Assembly: GCA_023105745.1 (NCBI GenBank) | Contig: JALGQZ010000009.1 | Location: 16,540,564-16,604,563, forward strand | Direction of reading: 5' to 3' | DNA: 64,000 nucleotides | From: Austropuccinia psidii | Lineage: Eukaryota > Basidiomycota > Pucciniomycetes > Pucciniales > Sphaerophragmiaceae | In this document: positions 1 to 15,130 of the stretch, in pieces | How positions within the stretch are numbered: the stretch's first letter is position 1 | How the letters are laid out: each line of letters begins with the position of its first letter | Notes under the pieces: generated by a model | What the model was told of the DNA's origin: nothing | Database searches by the model: none | The model's input: the letters and a program-made list of their open reading frames with translations, nothing else | Translations under genes and position numbers: made by a program

Positions 1-624
1 ATAAAAGAATGTCTTCTTTGCCCCACTTTTCTCTTCATGTTAGAATCTTTTCCTTTTATTAATTAGTTTAAAACTGTTAAACCAATCAATAAAAGATTCC
101 AACCACCCTTTTTAAATCGTTTTGAACCTTTTAACCACGTGAAAAAATCATTATAATCATTGTTTGTAACTCTTATAATCATTTTTACCCCTGAACCACC
201 CCATAAGTGAATTAAAGCATCTTTCATCACTGTTAACTTTGTCACTTTGTTTCCAAATTCACTCTGGTCACTTTTGGGCGTGTTTTCTCTTTAATATTCT
301 TTTTAAAGACTTTGTTCTTTAATTAACTGCTTGCAGTTCTTTGCTCAATTAATTCCAATTGAAATTGCTCTTGAAGAAATTTCTTTTGTAGCCTTAAAAT
401 ATCTCTTGTAGAGTATTTTTGGGATAAATTTTTATTGTTGGTAAAACAATAAATTTTTATAATATTATTGTTTTATACTAATAAAGTTATAAACAATAAA
501 ATTAGCGTGTTTTCTCTTAAAAATAATATTTCTTACTATTTTTAACTGAATTTTACCTTATACAAATTTTGAGGACAGGAAAAGTACTTGATTTTTAATC
601 AAAGTTTCATATCCACACCTTACA
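1..624 (+). mobile_element. LTR of Gypsy family B, 3' portion, cut by window start
   Basis: The sequence matches, with divergence, the plus-strand piece at 46791-47390 and the reverse complement of 45533-46160. It ends in CCACACCTTACA, the shared 3' terminus of this LTR family. The next base begins Gypsy-A pol sequence (compare about 53602), so this LTR, or the element it belonged to, inserted into an older Gypsy-A copy. The 5' end and the target duplication lie outside the window. Confidence 0.75.
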
Positions 625-3063
625 CAAACTCTCAGGTCTTAGTCTGGCAATTAACAAGAATAAAGTAGCAGCAGTACTGCAAAAGCCAGTACCAAAGAGC
701 ATCAAAGAGATGCAATCTTTCCTTGGGTTTGCTAGCTATTATAGAAACCACATCAAGAATTTTGCCCATATAACTAGTAGTTTATACAAGTTGTGTTCAA
801 AAGATGTAGTTTTTGAAATCACCAAGGAAAGGAGGGATGCATATGAGAGGATCAAATATGAACTTGCTAATGCACCTGTTCTCATCTTGCCTGACTTTTA
901 ACTACCATTCAAGCTATATATATATATGCAGCATGTAGCCAAGGCTTAGTAGCAGCCCTTCACCAAAGACAAATTGTGGATGGTGAACCATGAGAGGGAG
1001 TAATTTGTTACATCTCTAGGCAACTGAAAGATTCAGAAGCCAGGTATGGGGCCACCCAGACTGAATGCCTATCTCTAGTCTGGGCTCTAGAAAAACTCCA
1101 TTATTATTTGGAGGGTGCAGTCTTTGAAGTCTATACAGACTGCACAGCCTTGAAGTCTTTACTAAACATGAAGACTACAAATAGACACATGCTGAGATGG
1201 CAAATAGCAATCCAGGAGTATAGAGGGAACATGACCATCATATACAAAGAAGGTAAAAGTCATACCAATGCAGATGGCTTCGGCAGATGGCCACTGGACA
1301 ATGTCAAAAGCAATCCAGCTTATGACCCTGAAGTTGCAGCTAAAATCCCCATCCATTCCATGGAAATAGATAGAAAGAAAAACTTCAGATTCTGTGAATG
1401 GGCACCAGAAAGTGGTAACCTTGACAGTGGAAACACTGATTCAGAAGGAACAGAAACTTCCATACTGGGAATAAGTTCCTCAGAACGGCACAATGAATTC
1501 TTTAGTGCAGTACAGAAGTCTTATGCCAAACACAAACAGTGTAGCATACTACTCCAACTCCTTCAACAAAAGCTCAGGAGTCCAAAACTGGAAGCCCAGC
1601 TGGAAGAACCCTGGTTGAGGGCCTATAAGGATAACAAGTTTTTCCTTATAGATGGCCTGCTCTACCACAGAGAAAAGCACACAAGTGCCATCAAAGTGGT
1701 AGACAGAGACCACATTTCATTGATCCTGAAAGAATGCCATGAATTACCCTATATGGGACACATGAGTGAGGACAGGACCAAAGAGAGGGTAGCAAGCACA
1801 GCTTGGTGGCCCAAGTGGGAACAAGAGTTGAGTGAATACATCAACACTTGTTAAAGATTCCAAAAGGCAAATAGGAAAAATGGGAAGAAGTATGGGTTAC
1901 TTCAACATATAGAAGAACCCAAGCACCCATGGGAAACCATCAACATGGAGTGGGTTACAGGACTTGTCCCAGGAGGCAACAAAAACTACAATGCCTGTTT
2001 GATAATAGTTGATAGGTTCAGCAAGAGCATGAGGGGTCTGCCATGCCATAAAGAGGACACAGCAATTGATACTTCCCTGTTATTGTGGAATAACATAATA
2101 TCTACCTGTGGAGTCCCTAAGATCATCATTAGTGATAGGGACCCAAAATTCACATCTGAATTTTGGGCCAACTTATATGACATGCTTGGTACCAAGCTTG
2201 CTTTTTCCACAGCTTACTATCCACAAACAGATGGCCTAGCTGAGAGGATAATCCAAACAATGGAGGACATCCTCAGGAGATTCTGTGCCTATGGCATGGA
2301 ATACAAGGACCATGAGGGATACACCCATGATTGGGTCACCCTCCTACCAGAAGTCCAACTTGCTTATAATACAAGCCAGCACTCCACCACAGGAAAAACA
2401 CCTGCATTGGTAGAGAAAGGGTGGAATCCCCTGTTGCCTGTGGATCACTTTAAGAAAAATCTTCTGACTATCCACCCCACAGCCAAAAACTTCCATGATA
2501 TGTGGAAGAGGGCCTGTGACACAGCTGCTATATTCATAGCTGAGGCAAAAAAGTACAATAAGCAGAGGTGGGACAAATCACATGTGGAACCTGACTTCAA
2601 GGAAGGGGACCAGGTGTTGGTGTCTACACTGAACTTCAACAATCTCAAAGGACCTAAAAAGATGAGGGACTCATTTGTAGGACCTTTCACTATCATTGAG
2701 TTGATAGGAAGAAATGCAGTGGAGGTAAAACTCACTGAGGAGTTTTCCAGGAAACAACCAGTCTTTCCAGTGAGTTTGGTTGAACCATACTTCCAAACAG
2801 AGGAGGACAAATTCCCCTCCAGGAAGAAGAACCCCACACCACCTGATATAGTGGAAGTGGAGGATTCCTCAGGACCTGTGAGGAAAATCATCAGAGCCAG
2901 GAAAATCAGACTTAATGGAAAGGATCAAAGACAATACTTAGTCAGATTCAAGCACCAAACAGCTGATAAAGACAAATGGTTGGCAGAAGATGCCATACCA
3001 GATGGGAACCTTCATCTAAGGAGATTCAGGGCCTCTAGGAGGACTGAACAGTCTCATCAATGA
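625..3063 (+). pseudogene. Decayed Gypsy-A pol (RT C-terminus, RNase H, integrase, chromo-like)
   Basis: This is a degenerate copy of the 3' 40% of the Gag-Pol polyprotein at 50180-56035, aligned from just downstream of the RT YIDD box to the same C-terminal QSHQ. It has in-frame stops relative to the intact copy: TAA near 899 (Glu codon in the intact copy), TGA near 991, and TAA near 1852 just before the integrase zinc-finger cysteines. A TA-rich change occurs near 918-930. Three open fragments remain (710-901, 1108-1854, 1945-3063); the last keeps most of the integrase core and C-terminus. The 5' part is removed by the family-B LTR ending at 624. It cannot make a functional polyprotein. Confidence 0.92.
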
Positions 3064-3070
3064 TGAGCCT

Positions 3071-3087
3071 TTTTTAGAGGGAGGGTA
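3071..3087 (+). other. Polypurine tract of Gypsy-A copy 0
   Basis: A T-run followed by AGAGGGAGGGTA lies immediately before the LTR start TGTCAG. The same tract precedes the LTR at 56060. This is the expected plus-strand priming site of an LTR retrotransposon. Confidence 0.8.
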
Positions 3088-4523
3088 TGTCAGCCTGTGA
3101 CTCAAAACCAGAGCACAAGCATGATAGCCAAAATACCATAAACCAATGGTATAGCCAAGATACCACCAAAACATGGAGCTGATCCAAATCAGCTCAAAAG
3201 GTATCAAACGACAGAAGAAACTTCCCTCTTTCTGAAAATATAAGTCCCATCATCATAGGACAAAGAATAACCAAGTTATTCCTGCTCAAAGTTGTGGCTG
3301 AGCATAAACCTTAATTTTCACCTCTCATCAAAAATCCAGAAGAAGAGGCTTAACCCCATCAATTGGGTATTCAAAATGAAGCTTTAAGTCAGGGCTATCC
3401 AATGTTACCAGCCAAACTGAGCTAGCACCAGTATTACTTGAGTTATGGTCAAATTCAGGCCAAATAAGGTTGAAAAAACATTCACCTCACATCTAACTTC
3501 CACAGTTTTAGTGTGAGATACGTAAAGTGGGGTCTTTTTGCAAAGAGCACAATCAGGGCTATCTGATGGTGCCATCCAATTCCTCATATCTCAACTATAA
3601 CAGACGTTATGGGGCAAACAAGCTCAATACAGCTTTTTTGCCCAATACATGCCTATGTAAAAAACCTTGTACATGGGATAACTTTGTCATATTTAATGAT
3701 AACCATACCAAGTTTGGTATCATTGTATAGAGCTCATACAAGGCCATCCAATGAACCAACTTTGAGGATGATATCTCCAAAACTGACAGAGTTATGGCCA
3801 TTTGAATGTTATAATCCCACAATATGGCCAATACAGCTGTATTATGACAGGATACAGTTGTACTCTGATTATGAGGTGTCAAACAGACAAAGAAGCATGT
3901 TAATACTTCAATACCTCATAGGTCAGTCAATACTGGGGTCCCATACAGTTTCTGTACAGCATTCTACGCGTCATACAGGTCAGAATCAGGTTGTGAGGTC
4001 CCCAGATGAAAATTTTCACCCTGTATTGGTGAAAACTGCCCAAATGTGGTTTCAAAACCACATCTGAGGCCAATAAAGGGTATGAAGGCTGTTTTCAAAC
4101 TACAAGTCAGTCCTGGAGGGTGAAAATCTTCACTTCCTCTACGTGGAAAGGTCTAGCACCCTTTCCACCCCATTTCAGGATAAAAAGGAGGCTTTTCACA
4201 GCCAGAATTGTCTCCTCATCCTGCTCTTGAATACCCCATGTAGTAAACTGTCAAAAACAGTTTTACTCTTGGGTAATAATCAGGCATACTCTTAATCCAA
4301 AGTATTGTAGTCTTTATTATTGTAACCCAACAGGTAAAGCTGCACCCAGGGCTTTCAACAGCGCTCACCACCACTATATTCCTTATAGTAAAGCCCTCTT
4401 ATTATTAAATTAAGCCATCTTTAACTCTTATAAAAGTCTTTTAAATCTTTATTTACCATGTCACAGTCATAGGTAAGAGTTGTAAATACTTTTTAGTACT
4501 CTCATCATAGACTTAGCCTGACA
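3088..4523 (+). mobile_element. 3' LTR of Gypsy-A copy 0
   Basis: This 1,436-bp LTR begins TGTCAGCCTGTGACTC and ends AGCCTGACA, so the ends form the inverted repeat TGTCAG...CTGACA. It is colinear with the 1,437-bp LTRs at 47928 and 56060 but carries many substitutions, so it is much older. It is followed by CTTTG, the expected right target duplication; the left partner has been lost. Confidence 0.9.
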
Positions 4524-4794
4524 CTTTGCCTGTCAGTGGATATTGGTGGTCATATCCTTTACCAATTCCATTGTTCTTTCTTACAGGTTGAAACAGTGAA
4601 TTGAGGATTCATTTGGTTGGCTCTTTGGCTTTTGGCTTTCTTATTCCCTTGGCTTCCTTCCTTTACTTCATCTTTTGCACACTTGTCTTTACTCCTATTC
4701 TTCCTTAAAGAAATATATTCCTTTTTTTTCTTTATTCTTTTGGAGCCCTCCACGTGAGTTCTTGATTCCTGAGTGCCTGGCCACTCTTGTTTTC
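4524..4794 (+). repeat. Family-C repeat fragment
   Basis: The stretch starting CTTTGCCTGTCAGTGG, with a central GGTGGTCATATCC and a downstream CAGGTTGAAACAGTG, recurs with divergence in inverse orientation near 14930-15030 and 43990-44155. The Gypsy-A copy at 3088-4523 appears to have inserted at its CTTTG. The full element is not identified; the 43990-44637 copy suggests an LTR. Confidence 0.55.
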
Positions 4795-5194
4795 CACAAC
4801 AGCCCTGTGACACTTTTTCACTTTGTTTCGAGATCCACTCTTTTCACTTTTGGGAATCTTTTCTTTTTAATATTATTATTAAAGACTCTTTTCTTATATC
4901 AGCTTCTTTCAGTGCTTTGCTTAATTAATTACAATTGGAATTCTCTTGAAGAGATTTCTTTTGTAGCCATTAATATCTCTTTTAGAGCATTTTTGCACTA
5001 AATTTCTATTGCTGGTAAAACAATAAATATTCATAATATTCTTTTTATGATAAAAGGCTAAAAAAATACATTTTTCAAGTTTTCTATTAAACTCTTAAGA
5101 TTTACTATTTTTAATTAAATTTTTACTTTATACAAATTTTGAGGAAAGGAAAATTACTTGATTTTTAATCAAAGTCTCATGTCCAAACCTTACA
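4795..5194 (+). mobile_element. Divergent family-B-like LTR 3' part
   Basis: It shares the family-B order of short blocks (CACTTTGTTTC, GAAGAGATTTCTTTTGTAGCC, AATTTTGAGGA, AAAATTACTTGATTT) and ends AACCTTACA. It is clearly more diverged than the other B copies. It abuts the truncated end of the minus-strand gag pseudogene. Confidence 0.6.
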
Positions 5195-7804
5195 TTATTC
5201 CAAAAGGAAGAATGGGGATTTTCCCCCTTGTGGAAATGAGATTTCTTCTTCAGCTTGTGCCTTGAACTTGAAGAATTTTGGGATTTTGAAGAACTTGACT
5301 TTGAGGCTTCAGTATTCTTTCCTTGAGAATGACCCTTTTCTTTTTTGCCCTCTTAGTACCTTGTATCAAGTCCCAGGTTAACGTTCATCAATTCTTTAAG
5401 ACAATCAATTATTGAAGAATCGGAGGCCAATTGATCCAGAATCCTGGAGGCAAATACCCCTTAAATGATGCATATAAGCCCTCTCCCCTAACCTCCAATT
5501 CTTGAAACCAAAAATCTGAAATCAGCAATATAGAAACAAACATCACCTCCTTCCTTCATTTGTAGGAAATCCAACTCTGTGTCAGCCTGTGACTCAAAAC
5601 CAGAGCACAAGCATGACAGCCAAAATACCATAAACCAATGGTATAGCCAAAATACCACCAAAACATGGAACTGAGCCAAATTAGCTCAAAAGGTATCAAA
5701 AGAAAGAGGAAACTCACCTCTTCCTGAAAATATAAGTCCCATCACCATAAGACAAGAAATCACAAAGTTATTCCTGCTCAAAGTTATTGCTGAGCATAAA
5801 CCTTAATTTTCACCTCTCATCTAAAATCTAGAAGGAGAGGCTTAACCCCATCAAATGGGTATTCAAAATGAAGCTCTAAGCCAGGGATATCCAATGGTAC
5901 CAGCGAAACTGAGCTAGCACCAGTATTACTTGAGTTATGGTCAAATTCAGACCAAATAAGGGTGAACAAAACATTCACCTCCCATCTAACTTTTACAGTT
6001 TTAGTGTGAGATACCTGAAGTGGGGTCTTTTTGGAAAGAGCACAATCAGGGCTATCAGATGGTGCCATCCATTTCCTCATATCTCAACTATAACAGAAGT
6101 TATGAGGCAAACAAGCTCAATACAGCTTTTTGCCTAAACCATGCCTATGTACAAAAAACCTTGTACATGGGATAACTTTGCCATATTGAATGATAACCAT
6201 ACCAAATTGGGTACTATTGTGTAGAGCTCATACAGCGCTATTCAATGAACCAACTTTGAGCTTGATATCTCAAAAACTGACAGAGTTATGACCATTTTAA
6301 GGTCAAAATCCCACCTGCTGTCAGATACAGCCTTACCATGGGATAATATTCCATAACCATGAATATGAGGTGTCAAATAGACGAAGAAGCATGTTTTTCC
6401 TTCAATACCTCATATTTCAGTCAATACTGGGGTCCCATACAGGTTCTGTACAGCATTCTACGTGTCATACACGTCAGAATCAGGCTGTGAGGTCCCCAGA
6501 TGAAAATTTTCACCCTGTATTGGTGAAAACTGCCCAGATGTGGTTTCAAAACCACATCTGAGCCCAATACAGAGTATACAGGCTGTTTGCAAACCACAAG
6601 CCTGTCATGAGGAGTGAAAAATCTTCACTTCCTCTACGTCAAAAGGTCTAACAGCCTTTTCACCACAATTTCAGGATAAAAGGAGGGCTTTTCACTGCCA
6701 AAACCTTTCCTCATCCTTCTCTTGAATAACCTACGTAGTAAACTGTCAAAAACAGTTTTACTATTGGTTAAATAATCAGGTATAATTATAATCTTCAATT
6801 ATTGTAGACTTTATTATTGTAATCCAACAGATAAAGCCTGCACCCAGGGTTCTCAATAGCGCTCACCACCACTATTTCTCAATAGTAGAACCCTTTTATC
6901 TCATTATAAACTCTTCTAAATCCTTTTTAAATCATTTTTTGCCGTGTCAAATACACAGTTAAAGTTGTAATTAGCCTAGTTATACCTTTATCATAGTATC
7001 ATCCTGACACTCTGCTTCAGCTTTTTCTAACTTCATTTGGGTCATCAAATAAATTAAAGAGTTGGGATTCTAATAAGTCTCAGTTACTCAGCAGATAAGC
7101 TGGGTCTTGACTGGTGAGATTGGAAAGGTAAGGCTCAATCCATTTTTCAGCCCTTCCGGTAACAATTAAAGTGTCATCAAGAACTTTATGCTTTTCTTAA
7201 GAGAGATTTTCTTTGTCATTGTGAAAGATAAGCTGAAAGAATTGAATAAAACTTCTGACTTTAAAGGGTTGAGTCCCATCAAAAATTCTCGTTCCGGCAT
7301 ACATGGTTTCTTGAAGTCTGGTTTTCTTGAAGCTTCAAAAGATAAATATTCTTGAAGATTTGCTATAATTTGGGTCATTTCTTGCATTATTTCCAGTAAA
7401 GATGGTTCAGGCTGATTATACTGGGCTACATCTGGCCCTCCAGTACCTTTTCATTCCCCCACAGGAGCAGGGGCATCCTCAGTACCATCATACACTTCCT
7501 CTTAAACAGAATTCCGCTCCTCCTGTACATCATCTTCACCAAGACCTTTGATATTGGTCCTTTAAATATGTGGAAGAGCACCTAGTACCCCTGCAAATGA
7601 ATTTGACCTTCTTGGTGCTCTTCCTTTTGTCTTGAATAGTTCTTCTCCTTCCATTATTGGTCCTCTGAACAAGTTAGCCCTCAGTTGAGGAACTTCTGGG
7701 GCTTCATCAAGAGGAGTTATTGGTGTTGGAGTGAGAAAATCTTGAGTTCTGGCCTGAGATCTTGTCTTTCTTGCAGCAGGTGAACATTGCCTTGGAATCA
7801 CCAT
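5195..7804 (-). pseudogene. Gypsy family-D gag pseudogene, split by a solo LTR
   Basis: On the minus strand, 7804-7562 reads a gag N-terminus rich in Pro/Arg (KTRSQAR, EVPQLRA, GPIMEGEE, PRRSNSFAG). 7387-7166 continues the capsid-like region, and 5580-5195 gives the downstream segment (MKEGG, YIADFR, SRIGG) in fragments with stops. This resembles a second Gypsy gag family of rust fungi, unrelated in sequence to Gypsy-A. Several stops and frame changes show it is dead. The solo LTR at 5580-7009 sits inside it, and the right-hand remainder ends against the B-like LTR at 5194. Confidence 0.7.
5580..7009 (+). mobile_element. Solo Gypsy-A-type LTR with target duplication
   Basis: The piece starts TGTCAGCCTGTGACTC and ends CCTGACA, colinear with the Gypsy-A LTRs throughout (about 1,430 bp). 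CTCTG lies immediately before (5575-5579) and immediately after (7010-7014), a 5-bp target site duplication. No internal sequence is present, so this is a solo LTR left by recombination between the two LTRs of a full element. It disrupts the family-D gag pseudogene. Confidence 0.92.
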
Positions 7805-10800
7805 GAAAAAGGATCTATCCCTTCCAACAGGGGTGGCAAGTCCAACCCAGATTCCAACTTGCTATTATTATTTAGTCATCTTCCAAGCCAGATTTTTAAG
7901 ATTAAGAAACAATTCACAAAGTTAATTTAATTATATAGCTTCTGGAAATCTCAAATAATCCTTTATTCAAAAAAGTTCTTTGAAAGCAAAATCAACAGTT
8001 TTGAAATGTATATGAAGCCATTGGTCATTAATTTTTCTTTACAATTCCCAAAATCAAAATACCCGCTTTGCTTAGCTCTTCTCATATCCTTCCTTTCATG
8101 TTTCTTCTTTCTCTGGAATTTCATTTTTCAGACCTCATGACTTCCAAATTTGAAAATATTTACATCAAAACAAATAACTTCAAAAAGTATCAATCATCAT
8201 TTTCTTTAACTCATTCTAAAAAAATATTTGTTTTTCATTATCATGTTCTCCAAAAATGTGAATTAATTTGATTTCTGGAAATACAACTCAACTTAAGTTA
8301 TTGCATGTCCTTCTTTATTCATTGAAAATTATTTTATGAATTTTCTTGTAAATATTATATTCAAAATAAAAATCTCACAAAAAAATTGATCAAATATGTT
8401 TTTTTTCTCTTATACTTCAGCTCCAATATCTTTTTTCAAACTTCGGACAAAATATCATTTCCATTTTCCCAAAATATATGATTCAATCACTGTCACACCT
8501 CTTTCCCATTATGAAACTAATTTGAGAACTCTTATGACCCAGAAATTATTTCTTTTTGTCTTAAATAAAATTCAATATATTTACAAATTTCAAAATAAGC
8601 TAATCAATACAAATATATCATGAAATATTGTATAGTTCATAAAAATTCTATTATTAAGATCAAAGATACTCATATTCTACTGTCGTGGGGGAATAAAATT
8701 TAACTTGGGCTCTTCATATTTCATTTTATAGAAAAAAATCAGCAGTCCTATAATGATTTTTCAAATCAGAAACCTGTTAAATAATTAATAACCATCCATG
8801 AAAAAACCAGTTTAAGGAAGAATTGTTTGGCTTGAATTGGCTTTAAGGTCTTTACTAAGTTTCCAAAGCTTAAAAATAAGGATCCAACATGGAATATTTA
8901 TCAAAGCCTGAAATATCAAAGAGGGAAGTCATTCTTCCAGAGAAAATCACCACTCATGAAAACAGTATTAAGATTTCTCATACTGGCTTTTTCCAAAAAT
9001 ATTATTTGTTTCAAAATTTTCCTTGCAATTTAGTTTGAAATATATCTCATATTGACATCTTTTTACTAGTATTGAGCTTATTACCATGATGGTATTTCAT
9101 GATTCACAATTATAATCTTCAATTTTTGAAGGAAACTCATCAAGGTGAGAAACTTCTTGCAAACATTGATGCACTTTCATGTCAAAATTCCAGTCTAATT
9201 GGAAAAAAAACATTAATTCTTCTGTCAAAATGAATTTCCACTATTCAAAATTAATAGCTTTTATTGATTTTTAGGACCAAATCAATATCTTCATAATAAT
9301 AATTAAATGCAAAAGTCTCATTCAGTGGTAAGAACAATATAATTAGTCTCAAAGCTTCCCCCAAGTTATACGCTCTTTTAGAATATTAATAATAATAATC
9401 ATTTTCCAAAACCCGCAGGGACCATATCCAGATCAATTGAATGATCTCAAATTGGTGGTTAAACTAATATTTTTCAATAATCTCACTTCATTCCTGAATT
9501 TGAAATAGTTGTCACATGGTATTTATTTCTTCAACCTGAAAGTTCTACATATGATTTTTCAAAGAAACCACCTACCATATATTTTGAAGGATTGGTACCA
9601 TTTGATTGTAACTTATAACCAGACAGCCCTAAATTTTTCTTTCTTACCTGAAATAAAAGAACATATTTAGGTTTATCAATTTTAATAATTAAATAGCTTT
9701 ATAGATCTTGTGAGCTCTAAAACAGTTAATAATCAAAATCTTGATTCCCATAAAAGGGAAGTTGAAAGGAGTTTTCTAATAAAATAGTGATTTTGGAATC
9801 TTGAAATGAATCCTTTGAGCTAGAAAATTTATTCGTCATTTTCAAACCTCATCTTTAAATACATTTATCTTTATTTCTTAATTATGAGCTGGTACTAGCT
9901 TTTGCTATGACATTTTTTCATCTACTATCAATTCAGCTCATTTATATGAAACAACTAACTATTCACAAAATAAATATCATTTTCTTCCTTTCTTCCAAAA
10001 TCACTTCTATCAATTCTTTATAAATGGGAGAATTGTAACTGAAAGGTTGAATTATGAATATACACAATTGTTTCATACAAATTTATGTTCCCATACAGGA
10101 GAAAATCTAACTTTCCCTTCAAAGAAATTTTTCTTTTTTGACACTTTGTTACTAAAATGCAAAAAATGCAAAAGAATTTCACAGTAATAGCCTATGGCTT
10201 TTTTTGTGTTTCTTTATTGAGACAATGAATTCTCCAAGAAATTCATGTCAATTTTGAAACCCATGTTTTGGCTTTTCATCCCAGTGAAAATAATTCTCAT
10301 ATTATCATTACTATATTATCTATCTTTAGAGACTCAAATAACATGAACCTATAGGAGGTATCTTTGAAGTGGATTATTCTAAAATTTTTGAGAATGGAAT
10401 ATTTTGATAAATTTCTCTATCTGAACGTTGGGTATCTGATAAAAATTGCTTATCTCAATAAAAACACTCAGTATAGATTCTCCAGCTATCCGTAATTAAT
10501 ATCAGGGTCTCCTTTGAGATTTCCTTAGAAACTGTTAAATGAACTGTTAAAAGCTCAAATTTTCTTCTCATTTTGGAAAACAATCAGGCCTGCAGAATCT
10601 GTAATATTAGAAATTTTCTCCTAAAAACACTTCTGTGGTGTTTTTTAGTTTTTTAGAAATATAGATAGAATACCTTTCAACCTTCATTCAAATTTTCCTC
10701 AAACCTTGTTTCAACCCACACGCACAGGCCATGTTGTGTTCCAGTTGAGCATAGGCTGAATTAAGGATTGATTAAAAATTGAGTCTTATTTTTAGCTCCT

Positions 10801-11188
10801 TAATTGAAAAAACATTAAGATTACATTTGAGTTTATCAATTAATATCACTGATAAAAATCATTCATTGAAATATTTTAAATAAAAATTCTTTATCAAATT
10901 GTCAATAATTTTGATAAAACTGATCTTCTTGGTCTTTCACCTTTTTTTCTATGTTTTTTGATGATGATGGGATATAAATAAGAATTCCAAATTCAGCTTA
11001 AACTCAATATATTTCAATTCACAGGAATTTATTACATTGAAATCCATTGTTTTTGATACATGTAACAGTTTCCAAAGAAACATGCTCCCTCATGTGTCTA
11101 CATTTTTTTCACCAAGTTTGTAATTAATTTTATCTTAATTAAACTGTTTTCATTGTCCTTTTATCTAATTTTATGTTGTAATTATTTC
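7805..11188. other. AT-rich geneless region
   Basis: I find no supportable coding region, RNA gene or element end here. All open frames are short, low-complexity and Phe/Ile/Lys-rich, as expected from AT-rich spacer. Confidence 0.6.
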
Positions 11189-11682
11189 AGATTGAATCAA
11201 TAAAATTTCAACCATTTTGATGATTTAAATTGGACATGGTTTTCATCACTTTTTTGCTTTGTTTTTTTAAATTATTATTCTCTTATTGTGTTATACCTTT
11301 CTGCATTTTTGAATTTATGGCTTATTTCAATTCTTCATTTTATTTGATTTTCCCATGATTTCATTCTTTCTATTTGATTTCTCATTTCGAGTAAGGTTTA
11401 GGAGCTTCCTCCTATGGTCATTTCATTTTTTTTAAAGATTGAATCAATAAAATTTCAACTATTTTGATGATTTTAATTTGGACATGGTTTTCATCACTTT
11501 TTTGCTTTGTTTTTTTAAATTATTATTCTCTTATTGTGTTATACCTTTCTGCATTTTTGAGCTTATGGCTTATTTCAATTCTTCATTTTATTTGATTTTC
11601 TCATGATTTCATTCTTTCTTTTTGATTTCTCATTTCGAGTAAGGTTTAGTAGCTTCCTCCTATGGTTATTTCATTTTCTTTA
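11189..11682. repeat. Tandem duplication, two copies of about 247 bp
   Basis: The block starting AGATTGAATCAATAAAATTT at 11189 is repeated head-to-tail from 11436 with only a few substitutions (for example CAACCATTT versus CAACTATTT). It is non-coding and looks recent. Confidence 0.92.
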
Positions 11683-11855
11683 AATTTCAAATTCTTATAA
11701 TTTTGTTGTTATGTTTTTTTTATTGCTTTGAAAGTTTCATAAGTTTTGATAAATTTCTTTTCATTTGTAATTTTATTGAGTTTTTTTTAGTTTTGTTATT
11801 TTCTTTTTCAATTTTTAAATTTATATTTTTTATAATTCTCTTTTTTTCCTTTTTA

Positions 11856-11975
11856 TTTTATGGGTGCAGATACTCCAAATCAATGCAACTACACTGATTT
11901 GGTGTCTTAAAAAAGGGCCAAAAAAACTCCAAATGAGTCCACTTGCACTGATTTGGACTATCTGCACCCATAAAA
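11856..11975. repeat. 120-bp foldback with 33-bp inverted arms (MITE-like)
   Basis: The left arm 11856-11888 (TTTTATGGGTGCAGATA...) is the near-perfect reverse complement of the right arm 11943-11975, with two mismatches. A smaller CCAAATCA/TGATTTGG pair is nested inside. No target duplication is obvious. The strand composition flips across it: T-rich on the left, A-rich on the right. The overlapping open frames in this region are products of this symmetry. Confidence 0.8.
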
Positions 11976-12297
11976 CAAGAAATCAACAAAAACAAAATTT
12001 GAAAAAAAAAATTGTGAAAAAACAAATGAAAAAAAGAATGATGTTCCAAAAAAAATTTGCACTTCAAATTTTTAAAACAAAAATCAAAACAAAACAAAAT
12101 CAAAAAGAACTTGGTAAAGCATATATGAAACATGGGAAATAATCAAAAAAGAAACAAATAGATAAGATGAAATAAAACACCCAAGACCATTTTATTTCTT
12201 GGAATACAAGGCAGATATGATAAAATAACCAAATACAAAGATATCAAAGGAAAAAAATGTGGAACCATTTTGAAAGAATTATAAAAAGGAAAAAATA

Positions 12298-14929
<2,632 letters not shown>

Positions 14930-15130
14930 AGATCCAAACATATTACTCCTTCATTAACTGTTCCTGTCTGCCAGACAGAACAATGGAATTATTAAAGGAT
15001 ATGACCCCCAATATCCACTGACAGGAAAAGAAAAAGTTGCAAATGACTGACTTATTAATATCAGTATTCACGTTTAAGAATTGAAAGAGAATATTCATAA
15101 AAAATAATTCCTATAGACTAACTAACTGTG
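14930..15130 (-). repeat. Family-C repeat fragment, inverse orientation
   Basis: GGATATGACCCCCAATATCC followed by ACTGACAGG is the reverse-complement counterpart of 4524-4570, and the ACAGAACAATGGAATT block also matches. It is a diverged fragment; the boundaries are approximate. Confidence 0.5.
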
